Shown here: positions 7,965 to 17,700 of the stretch, piece after piece
How positions within the stretch are numbered: position 1 is the first letter of the stretch
Layout: each line of letters opens with the position of its first letter
NCBI RefSeq assembly: GCF_001426945.1
Contig: NZ_LMFS01000003.1
Coordinates: forward strand, 281,108 to 345,107
Source: Pseudolabrys sp. Root1462
GTDB taxonomy: Bacteria; Pseudomonadota; Alphaproteobacteria; Rhizobiales; Xanthobacteraceae
Direction of reading: 5' to 3'
DNA length: 64,000 bases
Notes under the pieces: model-generated
Database searches by the model: none
Seen by the model: the letters and a program-made list of their open reading frames with translations, nothing else
Told to the model about the DNA's origin: nothing
Program-made: the position numbers and the translations under genes

Positions 7965-10900
7965 TCAAGACAGTGATCGCGGGGACGTGACCGTCGCCAG
8001 GGCATGGGTCAGCGCTTCGCTGGAAAGCTCCATCAGATCAGGTACTTCGGTCCAGATGAGGGCGCAGCGGATGGCCCGGCCGGGGTATAATTTGGCGAGG
8101 ACGGCGCGGTACAATGCAAGCTGGCGGACATAAAGTGGCGGAACCTCGCCAAGGCTGCGCGGCGCCGGCCGATTCGTCTTGTAGTCGGCGATCAGCACCC
8201 AGTCCGCTGTGACGACGAGGCGGTCGACCTGGCCGCTGACGCGGACCTCGTCGCCGCCGATGCGCAGCCGGCCGACGATCGGCACCTCGGCGCGGCTGCC
8301 CGGACCGAACAAATCGCGAAAGCGGACATCGTCGAGCACGCCCAACACGTCGGCGGCCAGCCTGGCGCGATCGGCGGCGGATAAGTCCTCGCCGGAGCGG
8401 GCGAGGTAATCCTCGGCCGCCTTGAGCCTGCGCTCGGCAGGAATGCCGGGCAGCGATTGCAGCAGGCGATGCGTCAGCGAACCGCGCAGCAGCGCAGTAC
8501 CATCACCACTGGTGAAGACCGGCCGTTGTTCGTCGTCGGCAAAGCCCGATGGCGTTACCGTGCGCACCGCGATGTCCTCGCGCGGCGCGTTGCGCGTCAG
8601 CCAGCCGGGCAGAGCGATCGGCTCGTCCTTCTTGCCGGTTTTGTTGTCGTTCGCCGGCGGCGGCGCCGCAATCGGCTCGCCCTTGCGGAAGCGCCACACA
8701 TTGCCGTCGCCGTCATCGGCCGGCTCTTCGCGACTCTGATCGCGCAGCGCGTCGCTGACGAGTTCGTACCAGCAGCCGGTCGGAATCTTCTGAGTGCCCT
8801 TGGAGCCGCAGATCACCAGCCGTTCGGCGGCGCGCGTCATGGCCACGTAGAGCAGGCGGCGATATTCGTCGCGCGCCTCGCGCTGCGCCATCGCGCGCGC
8901 GTCCGACAATGCTTCGACATCCTCCTTCTGCCCCTTGGCCCAGACCAGCGCGCCCTGGTCGAGATTGAACAGGCGCGGGTCCTGCTTGCCGGTCGGCTTC
9001 GAGGTGGTGTCGGCCAGGATTACGGTGTTGGCTTCCAGACCCTTGGCGCCGTGTACGGTCATCACCCGCACTTCGTCACGCGCCAATTCCATGTCGCGTC
9101 GCACTTCGCTCTGCGCCGCACGCAGCCAGGCGAGGAAGCCTTGCAGCGACGGTGTTTCGCGCGTCTCGTAGTCGAGCGCGAGGTTGAGGAATTCGTCGAG
9201 AGCATCGTTGGCTTCCGGGCCGAGACGCCGCAGGATTTCGGCGCGGCCGCGGAGCGGGCCGAGCACATGAGCGAAGAAGGCGAACGGCGTCATGTGCCGT
9301 GCCGCGCCGTCGAGTTCGTCGAGCCGCCGCGCCGCTGCGGCGAAGGACAGGTCGTCACCGGCTTTCGCAAGAAGGCTGGCGCGCAGCGAGCCCTTGCGGC
9401 CGTAAGCCAGTGCGAACAGTTGCTCTTCGGACAGGCCGAACAGCGGCGACTTCAGCACGCTGGCGAGCGCCAGATCGTCGTCGGCGAGCAGCAGGCAATC
9501 CGCCAGTGCCATCAGGTCCATCACCGCGATATGCTCGGTGAGCACCAGACGGTCGGCGCCGGCCACCGCAATGCCGGCGCTCTTGAGCGCGCGGATGATC
9601 GACTCGAACAGCGGCCCGCGCTGACGCACCAACACCAGAACATGGCCGGCCTTGAGGCCGTGATCGATCCAGATCTTGACCTGTCGGGCAATACGCCGCG
9701 CCAGCCTCACGCGCGGGCTTTCCTCGCTTTCGGTGTCGAACGGCGCGTCCCAGCCTTCCATGTCGCGGCGTTCGGAAGGCTCGATCAGCGGCCAGATTTC
9801 CACCAGACCGGGCGCGGTTTCCGGCAGCGCGTGATGCTCCGGCATGCCCACCGTATCGGTGGTGACGCTGGCATAAACGTCGGGCGCCTTGAACACCTCA
9901 TCGACCGAGCCAAGCACCGTCTCGCCGGAGCGGAATGAATACTGAAAGCGCAGAAACTTCCAGCCCTGCTGCTGGCTGGTGAACTGCCGCTCGAACATGC
10001 GCCGCATCTCGTCGAACTCGTGCGGCGCGGCGCCCTGGAACGAGAAGATCGACTGTTTCTCGTCGCCGACCGCGAACACGGTGCGCTTGAGGTCGGGTCG
10101 CGCGCCGCCGGCCACGAATTCGCCGACGATGGTGCTGATCACCTGCCACTGCTTGGGGCTCGTATCCTGCGCCTCGTCGATCAGCACATGGTCGATGCCG
10201 AGATCGAGCTTGTACAACACCCAGGCGGCGGAAGCCTGACCGAACAGTTGCAGCGTCTTGTCGATCAGATCGTCATAGTCGAGCAGCGCGCGGCGCTCTT
10301 TCTCCGCGCGATAGCGTTTGATCACTTCGGCAGCAATGGTGACCAGCGCGCGGGTGCGGTCGCGCGCCGCCACCGCGCGTTCGCGGGCGAGCAGGGCGCA
10401 GACGCGGCCCTGCTCCTGGCGCAGCAGGTCGAGCCAGACCGGATGCTCGTCGGCGATCGCCTTGGTGACGATGTTCTTGCGCGGCGCCAGTTCGGCGGTG
10501 CAGAAAATTCGCAGATAATTGTTGATGCGCTCGCGGCCGATGCTGGCCTGCGCCGCGACGAGCGCGTCGATGTGCCCCTGTTCGGTCTTGGCGCCGCGCG
10601 ACAGCACCTCGATCAGCGCCGGCCAGTCGCTTTCCGGGATGACCGAATGCGAGAAGAATTCGCGCTCCAGCGATTCGGCAGTGTCGCCCGGCGCGATGCC
10701 GAAGCTTTGCGACAGCGCGTCCATCGCCGCGTCGATCGAGCCGGCCTGCCTGATCCAGTGCTCGATGGTGTCGCGCTTCTTGATGGCGTCGCCGATCACA
10801 TCCATGAAAGTCTGGTCGGCGGCGACGACGATGGCGGTGGCGAGCGCGCGGCCGAGCGCCGTGTTGGCGTCGGCCGAGGCCTCCTGGAGCACGTCGAGCG

Positions 10901-11402
10901 TCAGCCGATTGAGCAATTCCGCCGTGGTGGCGTCGTCGAGCACCGAGAAGCGTGCGCCGACATTGGCCTCGAACGGAAACTGGTGCAGCAGCCGCGTGCA
11001 GAAAGCGTGGATGGTCTGCACTTTCAGTCCGCCGGGGGTTTCCAGCGCCGAGGCGAACAGCCGCCGGGCCCGCGCGCGCTGCGCCGGGCCGGCGAGCTTG
11101 CCGGTGGACAACCGGATCTTCTCGTCGAGTTCGGCGTCCGGCAGCGTGCTCCAGGCCGCCAACGTGTCGAACACGCGCGTCGCCATGTTGGCGGCGGCCG
11201 CCTTGGTGAAGGTGATACAGAGGATCTTGGCCGGGTCGGTGCCGCGCAGCAGCAGATTGATGACGCGCTGCGCCAGCACATGGGTCTTGCCGGAGCCGGC
11301 ATTGGCGGAGACGAAGGCCGAAATGTCCGGATCGGCGGCCTCGATCTGCACATTGCGAACGTGATCGGGAATGACGCGGGTGCCGCTCTTGCCGGTACTC
11401 AT
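7965..11402 (-). CDS. addA: Double-strand break repair helicase-nuclease AddA
   Basis: AddA is the UvrD-type helicase and one of the two nuclease subunits of AddAB, which resects double-strand breaks and loads RecA, replacing RecBCD in alphaproteobacteria. The Walker A motif is SANAGSGKTH with K39, Walker B is LIDEAQDTSPKQW, and helicase motif VI appears as YVAMTRAAERL. The C-terminal RecB-type nuclease has IADYKTNRP with D1073 and K1075. Length (1145 residues) is normal. Its start overlaps the addB stop by 4 bases (ATGA), so the two subunits are translationally coupled. Confidence 0.96.
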   Translation of the reverse strand: MSTGKSGTRVIPDHVRNVQIEAADPDISAFVSANAGSGKTHVLAQRVINLLLRGTDPAKILCITFTKAAAANMATRVFDTLAAWSTLPDAELDEKIRLSTGKLAGPAQRARARRLFASALETPGGLKVQTIHAFCTRLLHQFPFEANVGARFSVLDDATTAELLNRLTLDVLQEASADANTALGRALATAIVVAADQTFMDVIGDAIKKRDTIEHWIRQAGSIDAAMDALSQSFGIAPGDTAESLEREFFSHSVIPESDWPALIEVLSRGAKTEQGHIDALVAAQASIGRERINNYLRIFCTAELAPRKNIVTKAIADEHPVWLDLLRQEQGRVCALLARERAVAARDRTRALVTIAAEVIKRYRAEKERRALLDYDDLIDKTLQLFGQASAAWVLYKLDLGIDHVLIDEAQDTSPKQWQVISTIVGEFVAGGARPDLKRTVFAVGDEKQSIFSFQGAAPHEFDEMRRMFERQFTSQQQGWKFLRFQYSFRSGETVLGSVDEVFKAPDVYASVTTDTVGMPEHHALPETAPGLVEIWPLIEPSERRDMEGWDAPFDTESEESPRVRLARRIARQVKIWIDHGLKAGHVLVLVRQRGPLFESIIRALKSAGIAVAGADRLVLTEHIAVMDLMALADCLLLADDDLALASVLKSPLFGLSEEQLFALAYGRKGSLRASLLAKAGDDLSFAAAARRLDELDGAARHMTPFAFFAHVLGPLRGRAEILRRLGPEANDALDEFLNLALDYETRETPSLQGFLAWLRAAQSEVRRDMELARDEVRVMTVHGAKGLEANTVILADTTSKPTGKQDPRLFNLDQGALVWAKGQKEDVEALSDARAMAQREARDEYRRLLYVAMTRAAERLVICGSKGTQKIPTGCWYELVSDALRDQSREEPADDGDGNVWRFRKGEPIAAPPPANDNKTGKKDEPIALPGWLTRNAPREDIAVRTVTPSGFADDEQRPVFTSGDGTALLRGSLTHRLLQSLPGIPAERRLKAAEDYLARSGEDLSAADRARLAADVLGVLDDVRFRDLFGPGSRAEVPIVGRLRIGGDEVRVSGQVDRLVVTADWVLIADYKTNRPAPRSLGEVPPLYVRQLALYRAVLAKLYPGRAIRCALIWTEVPDLMELSSEALTHALATVTSPRSLS

Positions 11403-14400
11403 GGCAACTCCTCATCCCGTCCGCCGAGCGACCATTCCTTGACGCGCGCCAGATGATCGTAGTCGCCGTAGTGATTGCTCCACATCGGATGCACCAGCGA
11501 CAGATAGGGCACGCCGGCATCCTCGAAGGTGTTGGCAAGCTCGATCAGCCGCGTCAGCGCGTGGTCGGCCTGCGTGTCCGGCGTGCCGTCCTTGAAATCG
11601 ATGGTTTCATCCTTGCCGGGCTGATAGCCGCCGCGCAATGTCACATAGGCGACCTCGGCAACCGAGCCGGGCCGCAGCGGCTTGAAACCGCCCTTGCGCA
11701 GGATGGCGCCTTCCAAAGTGAGCTGCGGCGCCAGCCCGGTGCGCACCTGCTTTTCGGTGCGGGCCTGGCCGGTCTTGTAATCGACGATGGCGTAAGAGCC
11801 GTCGCGCCGCCATTCGATGCGGTCGGCGATGGCCGACAGCGTGAACTCGCGCTGCCCGATCGGAAACTTGAACTCGCCCTTGATCTCGGCATGCAGCGTT
11901 TGCACCGTGGCGCGGCGGTTGCGCTCCCACTGCACGAACCACTGGGCGATGCGCTTGAAGCGCGGCCACCAGAAGGCGCGCGCTTCGGGAAAGTCGCTGA
12001 GCGCGGCAAACCGCGCTTCACCGAGTTTGAGCAATTCGCCGAGCGGCTCGAGCGGCAGACTGTCGGCGAACTTCACCGTGAAGTCGCCGATGGCGCCGTG
12101 AATCACGGTGCCGCGGTCGCGCGCACCGGGCGGTGTATCGACCGGATCGAGCGGTTGCAGGCGCAGAATGTGCTTGGCGTAAACCGTGTAGGGATCGCGC
12201 AGCCAGTCTTCGATGGCTGTGACCGACAGCCGCGACGGCCGCGCCTCGATGGGCGGCTTTGGTGCCGGACGTTCGATGGCCTTCACTTCGGCCGGCTGAT
12301 CCAGCGCGCGGGCAAAAGCGAGAATGCGCTCGCCGCGCCTGGTCACTTCCTGCCAGCGCGCTGCGCCGGCGAGCGCCGCAATGCGCTGCACGAAGCGCGA
12401 ACTCACGGTCGGCGCACCGGCGACCTTGGCGGCGCGGCTCAGGACCACTTCGCGCGCACCCATCATCTGCGCGAAATCGTGCGCCGACAGGCCGATGCGC
12501 CGCTCCGGCGCATCGAGGCCGAGTTTGCGCCGCATCGGCCGCGACAGCCACGGATCGCTGCGCGTCTCCGGCGGCCAGGTGGTTTCATTGAGGCCACCGA
12601 GCACGACGAGATCGAAGTTCTGCAAGCGGGCTTCGAGCGGACCGTAGATATGGACGCGGACGTCGCGAATCTCCGGCCGCCGCACCACGCGGTCGGCGAT
12701 CGCGGTGTGAAACAGCTCGAGGTAATCGCCGCGCGAAATGGCCAGGCCGTTGGCGGTCGGGCTTTCAATGATCTCGACGTAAGCGCGCGAGAGCGCTTCG
12801 CCGTCGTTATTGTCGAAAGCGGCAACCTCGTCACTATTGCGGCTGAGCGCGGCGACGACATTCTTGTGGCAGGACGTCAGCGCCGCGAGACGGTGATCGG
12901 CGCCCTTGAGCTGCTCGAGCGGGGCCAGCGCCTCGCCCAGTCCTTCGATCAAACCGGCGGCAGCATCGATTTCCTCCGGCGTGATCAGCCAACGCGGGTC
13001 GCTGCGATGCATCTCGTCGCGGTTGGCGCGGAAATGCATGATCGCCTGGCGCAGGCCGTCGCTGCCCGGGCGTGGCCGCGGCCCACGCAGCAGGGCGCGC
13101 TCCAACGCCGCAACGGCATTGCGTAGTCCGCCATCGGTCGCACCGAGCCGCAGCAAGGGGTGCTTGAGCAGCGCCAGCAGCGTCACCGGTTCGCAGCCAT
13201 TGAGCGCGACGTCGCCGGCCAGCCGCGCGAACACGCCGGCGCTTGTATCGGCGAGCGAATCGCCGCCGGAATCGTCCACTGCGACATGCCAGCGGTCGAG
13301 CGCGGCGCGCACGCGGCGGGCCAGCGCGCGATCCGGCGTGACCAGTGCCGCGGTCTTGCCGGGCGTGTCGAGCGCCTCGCGCAAGGTAACGGCGATGCTG
13401 AGCGCCTCTTCCTCGGCATTCGCGGATTCAATCGCGGTCACCGCGGCGAGCGCCCGGTCGGTCGCCGCGGCGAAGTCCGGCATGTCGCGATGCGCCTGCC
13501 AGCGTTCGGTGGTGGCGGCGGGACGTAACGCCTCGGACACCAGCGCCTCGCGGCCGAACGGCGCCGGCGGGCTGAGCGTTTCGATCTCGTCGCGCGTGAT
13601 GCCGATGGTCTTGAGCAGCGCCTGCATGGCGAATTGCGCATGCCCGGCGGCCGGTGTGCCGTCATGGGTCTTGTCGTCGTCGCGGCCGGAAATCTGATCC
13701 CACGACGCGGCGTCGAGATCGAGATCGAGCCCCGGAAGTACCACGGCGCCATGCGGCAACTTCGCGATCGTGGCCAGCAGTTTAGCGGTCGCCGGCATCG
13801 AGCCTGTCGAACCGGCGGCGATGACCGGGGCGTCGCTGCCGGCCAAACGCCTGGCTTCGGCTTCGATGAGCTGGTCGCGGCGTTCGGTTGCCTCGATGGC
13901 GCCGCGTTCGGCGCGCAGCGCCGGCCAGGCTTCGCGCGCGATCTTGAGGAAGCGCAGCGACAACTGCCAGTAGTGATCGAGATCGTCGGGCACCAGGCCG
14001 TCGAGTTCGCTCCACGCCACCTGCCGCGTCGTCATGTCGTCCATCAGCCGCGCCAGGTCGTCGGCGAGTCCGAGTGCGGCCGGCGGGGTGTTGGCGATCA
14101 GCGGCGAGCCGGCAGCGCCGCGCACCTCGGGCGTGTTGGCCCATTGCAGGATGAGCTCGGCGAGCAACAGCCGACGCTCCAGCGGCGCGATCGCCGGCGG
14201 CAGAGCCAGCGCGGCTTCGGCGAGTGCTCCGGTGGCGGCTTCGGCGAAAGCGATCTCGTCCTCGTCGATGTCGCCGAGCGGCACGATACGGGGCAGGATC
14301 GCGGCCTCTGTGCCGAGCCGATCGAGAAAGACGTCTCGCGCGAGCCGGCAGGCTCGCCGCGTCGGCAGATACAGCGTGGCGCGGGACAATTCGAGCGGAT

Positions 14401-14506
14401 CGTCCGAAGCCGGAAAGCCCTGCACCAGCCGGCCAGCGAGCAACGCATCGATCAGCGCCGGCAAGAATGGCGCCGAAGCGGGGATGGTGAAGACATTGGG
14501 CTTCAT
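11399..14506 (-). CDS. addB: Double-strand break repair protein AddB
   Basis: AddB is the second nuclease-bearing subunit of AddAB and contributes recognition of the recombination hotspot and strand degradation. The 1035-residue protein has a helicase-like but degenerate N-terminal part without a clear Walker A. A C-terminal PD-(D/E)XK nuclease follows, with IVDYKTGQAR (D909). I see no cysteine cluster like the Fe-S staple of Bacillus AddB: the few cysteines are scattered. It is directly upstream of addA with ATGA overlap. About 180 bases without a gene separate it from murU. Confidence 0.94.
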   Translation of the reverse strand: MKPNVFTIPASAPFLPALIDALLAGRLVQGFPASDDPLELSRATLYLPTRRACRLARDVFLDRLGTEAAILPRIVPLGDIDEDEIAFAEAATGALAEAALALPPAIAPLERRLLLAELILQWANTPEVRGAAGSPLIANTPPAALGLADDLARLMDDMTTRQVAWSELDGLVPDDLDHYWQLSLRFLKIAREAWPALRAERGAIEATERRDQLIEAEARRLAGSDAPVIAAGSTGSMPATAKLLATIAKLPHGAVVLPGLDLDLDAASWDQISGRDDDKTHDGTPAAGHAQFAMQALLKTIGITRDEIETLSPPAPFGREALVSEALRPAATTERWQAHRDMPDFAAATDRALAAVTAIESANAEEEALSIAVTLREALDTPGKTAALVTPDRALARRVRAALDRWHVAVDDSGGDSLADTSAGVFARLAGDVALNGCEPVTLLALLKHPLLRLGATDGGLRNAVAALERALLRGPRPRPGSDGLRQAIMHFRANRDEMHRSDPRWLITPEEIDAAAGLIEGLGEALAPLEQLKGADHRLAALTSCHKNVVAALSRNSDEVAAFDNNDGEALSRAYVEIIESPTANGLAISRGDYLELFHTAIADRVVRRPEIRDVRVHIYGPLEARLQNFDLVVLGGLNETTWPPETRSDPWLSRPMRRKLGLDAPERRIGLSAHDFAQMMGAREVVLSRAAKVAGAPTVSSRFVQRIAALAGAARWQEVTRRGERILAFARALDQPAEVKAIERPAPKPPIEARPSRLSVTAIEDWLRDPYTVYAKHILRLQPLDPVDTPPGARDRGTVIHGAIGDFTVKFADSLPLEPLGELLKLGEARFAALSDFPEARAFWWPRFKRIAQWFVQWERNRRATVQTLHAEIKGEFKFPIGQREFTLSAIADRIEWRRDGSYAIVDYKTGQARTEKQVRTGLAPQLTLEGAILRKGGFKPLRPGSVAEVAYVTLRGGYQPGKDETIDFKDGTPDTQADHALTRLIELANTFEDAGVPYLSLVHPMWSNHYGDYDHLARVKEWSLGGRDEELP

Positions 14507-14685
14507 GCGGCGAGCTTACACGAAGAATGATGGATGGGTGGATTGCCAGTCGCTCCGAGCGCGGGCGTTCAGCGAGCGAACCTGGAATCCGGAAGCAAGC
14601 TTAGTCAACCTGGCTGGACTCCGCAGCGTGCAACCCGCTGCTGCACTCGTGCCACCGAGTGATGACCGCCGGGCATGGCGCAAAC

Positions 14686-15411
14686 CTACCCCGCGCTCTC
14701 GGCGATCGCCCGTTCCGCCTGGCCGATTGCGTCGGGCGTACCGACATGCATCCACAGGCCGTCAAGGCGCAGGCCGTAGAGCCGGCCGTTCTCGATGGCG
14801 CGGTTGAACAGCTTGGTCAGCGAAAAAGCGCCCTGCGGCGCGCCGTCGAACATCTGCGGCGACAGGATCGCGGCGCCGGCATAGACGAAGGGCGCGACGT
14901 CGCGCTCAGCGCGCGGATGAAGGCGGCCGTCCGCGGCCATCAGAAAATCGCCGCGCCCGGCATAGCCGATGCTGCCGGCCGTCGGCGCCAATAGAAGCAG
15001 CGCATCCATCGTCGCCGCGTCGAAGCGTTCGGCGAGCCGCGTCAGGTTCGGCTGCACGCCGTCGATCCAGATCGTGTCGGAATTGATGTGATAGAACGGC
15101 GCCGGGCCGATCAGCGGCAGCGCCTTGACAACGCCGCCCCCGGTGTCGAGCAGCGCGTCGCGCTCGTCCGATATGACGACCGCGGGCCGGCGGCGCTGCG
15201 CGACATGCGCGATGATCTGCGCGCCGAGATAATGCACGTTCACGATCGCCTTCTGAACGCCGGCATTGGCGAGCCGGTCGAGCACATGATCGAGCAGTGC
15301 CTTTCCGGCGACCTTGACCAGCGGCTTCGGCATCGTATCGGTCAGCGGCCGCATGCGCTGGCCGAAGCCGGCGGCAAGCACCATGGCGCGGCGCGGCGTT
15401 TCGATGCTCAT
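14686..15411 (-). CDS. murU: N-acetylmuramate alpha-1-phosphate uridylyltransferase (MurU-like)
   Basis: This sugar-1-phosphate nucleotidyltransferase has the signature MVLAAGFGQRMRPLTD and the following MPKPLVKVAGK. In Pseudomonas putida MurU converts MurNAc-1-phosphate and UTP to UDP-MurNAc, the last step of a peptidoglycan-recycling route that bypasses MurA. The MurU assignment rests mainly on coupling to an AmgK-type kinase: the ATG at 15411 overlaps the tsaE-amgK stop as ATGA. The ORF is open upstream to 15507, but that part is the other gene's reading region, so 15411 is the proper start (241 residues). Another sugar nucleotidyltransferase activity is possible. Confidence 0.85.
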   Translation of the reverse strand: MSIETPRRAMVLAAGFGQRMRPLTDTMPKPLVKVAGKALLDHVLDRLANAGVQKAIVNVHYLGAQIIAHVAQRRRPAVVISDERDALLDTGGGVVKALPLIGPAPFYHINSDTIWIDGVQPNLTRLAERFDAATMDALLLLAPTAGSIGYAGRGDFLMAADGRLHPRAERDVAPFVYAGAAILSPQMFDGAPQGAFSLTKLFNRAIENGRLYGLRLDGLWMHVGTPDAIGQAERAIAESAG

Positions 15412-16949
15412 GGATTTTTCGTGTCCGGTGCGGGAATGTTGTCGCGGTACCAGGCGGAAAGCGGCGCCAAGGCGGGATGCGCCAGCGCACGCTGCAGATA
15501 GGTCCATACGCGCGGCAGATGACGCAAATATTGCGGCTTGCCGTCGCGCTTGTCGAGGCGGGCGAAGATGCCGAGAATTTTCGACGCGCGCTGCGCCGCC
15601 ATCAGTGCATAGAGGTGTGTGAACCTCTTGGCGTCAAAGTCGGGCTCGTTGAGCCGCGCCCGCGTGTAACGCGTAAGCAAGCCGATCTCGAGTGCTTCCG
15701 GCACATCGACGCGCGCATCCTGCAGCAGCGAGGCGACGTCGTAGGCCGCCGGGCCCATGACCGCGTCCTGGAAGTCGAGAACGCCGACGCGCTTGATACC
15801 ATCGCGGTGCGGCAGCCAGATCAGGTTCGGCGAATGATAATCGCGCAGCACCCAAGTCGGGGGCGCCGCGAGCGCCGGCTGCAGCGCGTCGCGCCACAGC
15901 ATGCGATAATCGGCGCGCAAGGCATCGCCCGGCGTCACGTCGCGGAACGGCAGGAACCAGTCGATCAGCAGCGATACTTCGATCAGCATGGCGCCGATGT
16001 CGTAGCGCGGCACCCGGTACATCGTGCTGGCATCGACCCGCAGCACGTCTGGCTTCGGCACGCTGTGCAAGGCCGCGAGCAGATCGACCGCGGCGACATA
16101 ACGCTCTTCGAGCGGCGCCGGCGGATCGCCGGCCACGACCGCTTCGCTGCCGAGGTCTTCGAGAACGATCAAACCTGCGGCCCGATCGCTGGCGATCAGT
16201 TCGGGCGCGGAGAAGCCGCCATCGCGTAGCGCGCGCGCCATGGCGATGAACGGCGTCACGTCCTCGGCGAGATGGGCGATGGCGCTGTAGGGCTTGCCGT
16301 CCTCGACCGGCGGTCCATCGGGACGGCGCGGCGCGTTCATCAGAATGTAGCTGGCGCCGTCGCGCTCGAGTCGCTCATACATGCGGGTCGAGGCGTCGCC
16401 CTGCATGCGCGTGCGGCGCGCGGCGCTAAAACTCATGTCGCTGAGGAAGCGGCGAACGACCTGAATGCGTTCGACGCGCGAGGCGAGTCTGCCATGGCCG
16501 GTAACCTCGCAGTGGCGATAGCTGTCGCTCTGCGCGGCATCGAGCGCGAGCGCGACATCGATGCGGTCGGGCGGCAGATACCCTGCGGCGCGGTCCGGCC
16601 ATTCGATCAGCATCACGGTCGAGGCGGCTTCGTCATCGAAGCCCAGTTCGCTGAGTTCGTCGGGGCCCGACAACCGGTAGAGATCGGCATGGACCAGATG
16701 AAAGCGCGGCAGATCGTAAGTCTGCATCAGCGTGAAGGTCGGGCTCGGTACTTCGAGTTCATCGTCGCCGGCGAGGTGACGGATGAAGGCGCGGGCGAAA
16801 GCCGACTTGCCGGCGCCGAGATCGCCCGACAGCGCGATGACGTCGCCGGGCTCGATCAGGTTGGCGATGTCGGCCGCGAGCCGACGCGTCGCCGCTTCGT
16901 CGCCGAGCGCGGTCGAGAAACTGAAAGCGCCGGAACTTGGGGCCGACAT
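15408..16949 (-). CDS. Fusion of TsaE (t6A ATPase) and AmgK-type phosphotransferase
   Basis: Two enzymes are joined in one 513-residue chain. Residues ~1-155 are TsaE, the ATPase that drives the TsaB-TsaD-TsaE cycle making t6A37 in ANN-reading tRNAs; its P-loop is GDLGAGKS (residues 42-49) and it has the TsaE-typical SPTFTLMQ and ADLYRL. Residues ~170-513 are an aminoglycoside-phosphotransferase fold resembling AmgK, the anomeric MurNAc/GlcNAc kinase, with the catalytic loop LRDYHSPNLIW and metal-binding LDFQDA. The next gene, murU, starts within its stop codon. This fusion is recorded in many alphaproteobacteria. tsaD lies far away at 56066. The kinase substrate is inferred from context. Confidence 0.92.
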   Translation of the reverse strand: MSAPSSGAFSFSTALGDEAATRRLAADIANLIEPGDVIALSGDLGAGKSAFARAFIRHLAGDDELEVPSPTFTLMQTYDLPRFHLVHADLYRLSGPDELSELGFDDEAASTVMLIEWPDRAAGYLPPDRIDVALALDAAQSDSYRHCEVTGHGRLASRVERIQVVRRFLSDMSFSAARRTRMQGDASTRMYERLERDGASYILMNAPRRPDGPPVEDGKPYSAIAHLAEDVTPFIAMARALRDGGFSAPELIASDRAAGLIVLEDLGSEAVVAGDPPAPLEERYVAAVDLLAALHSVPKPDVLRVDASTMYRVPRYDIGAMLIEVSLLIDWFLPFRDVTPGDALRADYRMLWRDALQPALAAPPTWVLRDYHSPNLIWLPHRDGIKRVGVLDFQDAVMGPAAYDVASLLQDARVDVPEALEIGLLTRYTRARLNEPDFDAKRFTHLYALMAAQRASKILGIFARLDKRDGKPQYLRHLPRVWTYLQRALAHPALAPLSAWYRDNIPAPDTKNP

Positions 16950-17108
16950 CGAATCATCCTGAATTGAGACGCTTCTTTATAAGCAAGACGTGGCGCGAGC
17001 CGCTAGTGAGCGTTGGCTTCCAAACTGCCGCGATCGTGCCTTGTTTTGACCGCGCTTCATCACATCGTCGCCTTGGTTGAGGAAACATCGCGATTTTCCC
17101 CTGTTTTC

Positions 17109-17134
17109 GGAACGCTTCCCGTCGGGGGCACGTT
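17109..17134 (+). promoter_or_regulatory. EcfG-type general stress promoter
   Basis: GGAAC (17109-17113) and CGTT (17131-17134) are separated by exactly 17 bases. This matches the alphaproteobacterial EcfG consensus GGAAC-N16/17-CGTT. It lies 46 bases before the ATG of the small secreted protein at 17180. It was the only good match I found in intergenic DNA of the window. Confidence 0.6.
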
Positions 17135-17179
17135 GACGGTGCCGAGGGGTTTGACGAACGAAGAAAATGGAGAATTCTC

Positions 17180-17581
17180 ATGCGTAGATTTATCACCGGA
17201 CTTTCCGCCGCTGCAGTCGTCGCGGCTGCCATTGCGATGCCGACCCTGGCGAGCGCCGAGCCGGCTTACGGCCGCAGCGAAGGCCCGTACGTCAGCTATG
17301 GCGCGCCGCTGGCTGGTGCCGCTGTCGGCACGGCCGTAGGCGTCGGTCTTGCTAACGGCTGGTACGGCGCCGCGCCTGCCATTGCCGGCACCGCGCTTCC
17401 CACCACCGCCGCCGGTGCGGCCGCTGTCGGCGGCGTTGCCGGTATCGGCACTGTCGCGCTGATCGACGGCGTTGTGCAGCCGTGCCGCGGCTTCCATGCG
17501 CTGTTCGGCGCCAATCGTGAAGCCTGCGTCGACGGTCAGTACGTCGGCTACGCGCCGCGTGCTCAGCGCTACTATCGCTAA
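17180..17581 (+). CDS. Small exported hypothetical protein, Gly/Ala-rich
   Basis: I do not recognise a characterised family. The 133-residue product starts with a clear Sec signal peptide (MRRF-ITG-LSAAAVVAAAIAMPTLASA, cleavage near residue 26). A Gly/Ala-rich region at about residues 50-100 resembles a glycine-zipper or membrane-associated segment. The C-terminal part has two cysteines (QPCRGFHAL and REACVDGQ) that could form a disulfide in the periplasm. A ribosome site GGAG precedes the ATG. The upstream EcfG-like promoter suggests induction by general stress, and a strong terminator at 17640 makes it monocistronic. It lies between divL and tsaE-amgK, both on the other strand. Confidence 0.8.
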   Translation: MRRFITGLSAAAVVAAAIAMPTLASAEPAYGRSEGPYVSYGAPLAGAAVGTAVGVGLANGWYGAAPAIAGTALPTTAAGAAAVGGVAGIGTVALIDGVVQPCRGFHALFGANREACVDGQYVGYAPRAQRYYR

Positions 17582-17639
17582 GCCTCTCCCGGGGTAAGTG
17601 TAGCGTAGCGTCTTGTGCGCGTAGATGCGTAAGCCAAGG

Positions 17640-17670
17640 CCCCCGCGGTTCGCCGCGGGGGTTTTCTTTT
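17640..17670 (+). terminator. Intrinsic terminator with UUCG tetraloop
   Basis: A 9-bp GC stem (17640-17648 with 17653-17661) closes on TTCG, an exceptionally stable tetraloop, followed by TTTTCTTTT (17662-17670). It ends the transcript of the small secreted protein at 17180-17581. Confidence 0.92.
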
Positions 17671-17700
17671 GGGGGTGGCGGCGGAGTAAAAAACTCCGTT

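Noticed and set aside
8457-13126. Long + strand open frames opposite addA and addB (for example 8457-9938, 10020-11456, 11453-13126)
   Set aside because: addA and addB have complete motifs in the minus frames; the antisense frames have no motifs and are a product of high GC at third positions.
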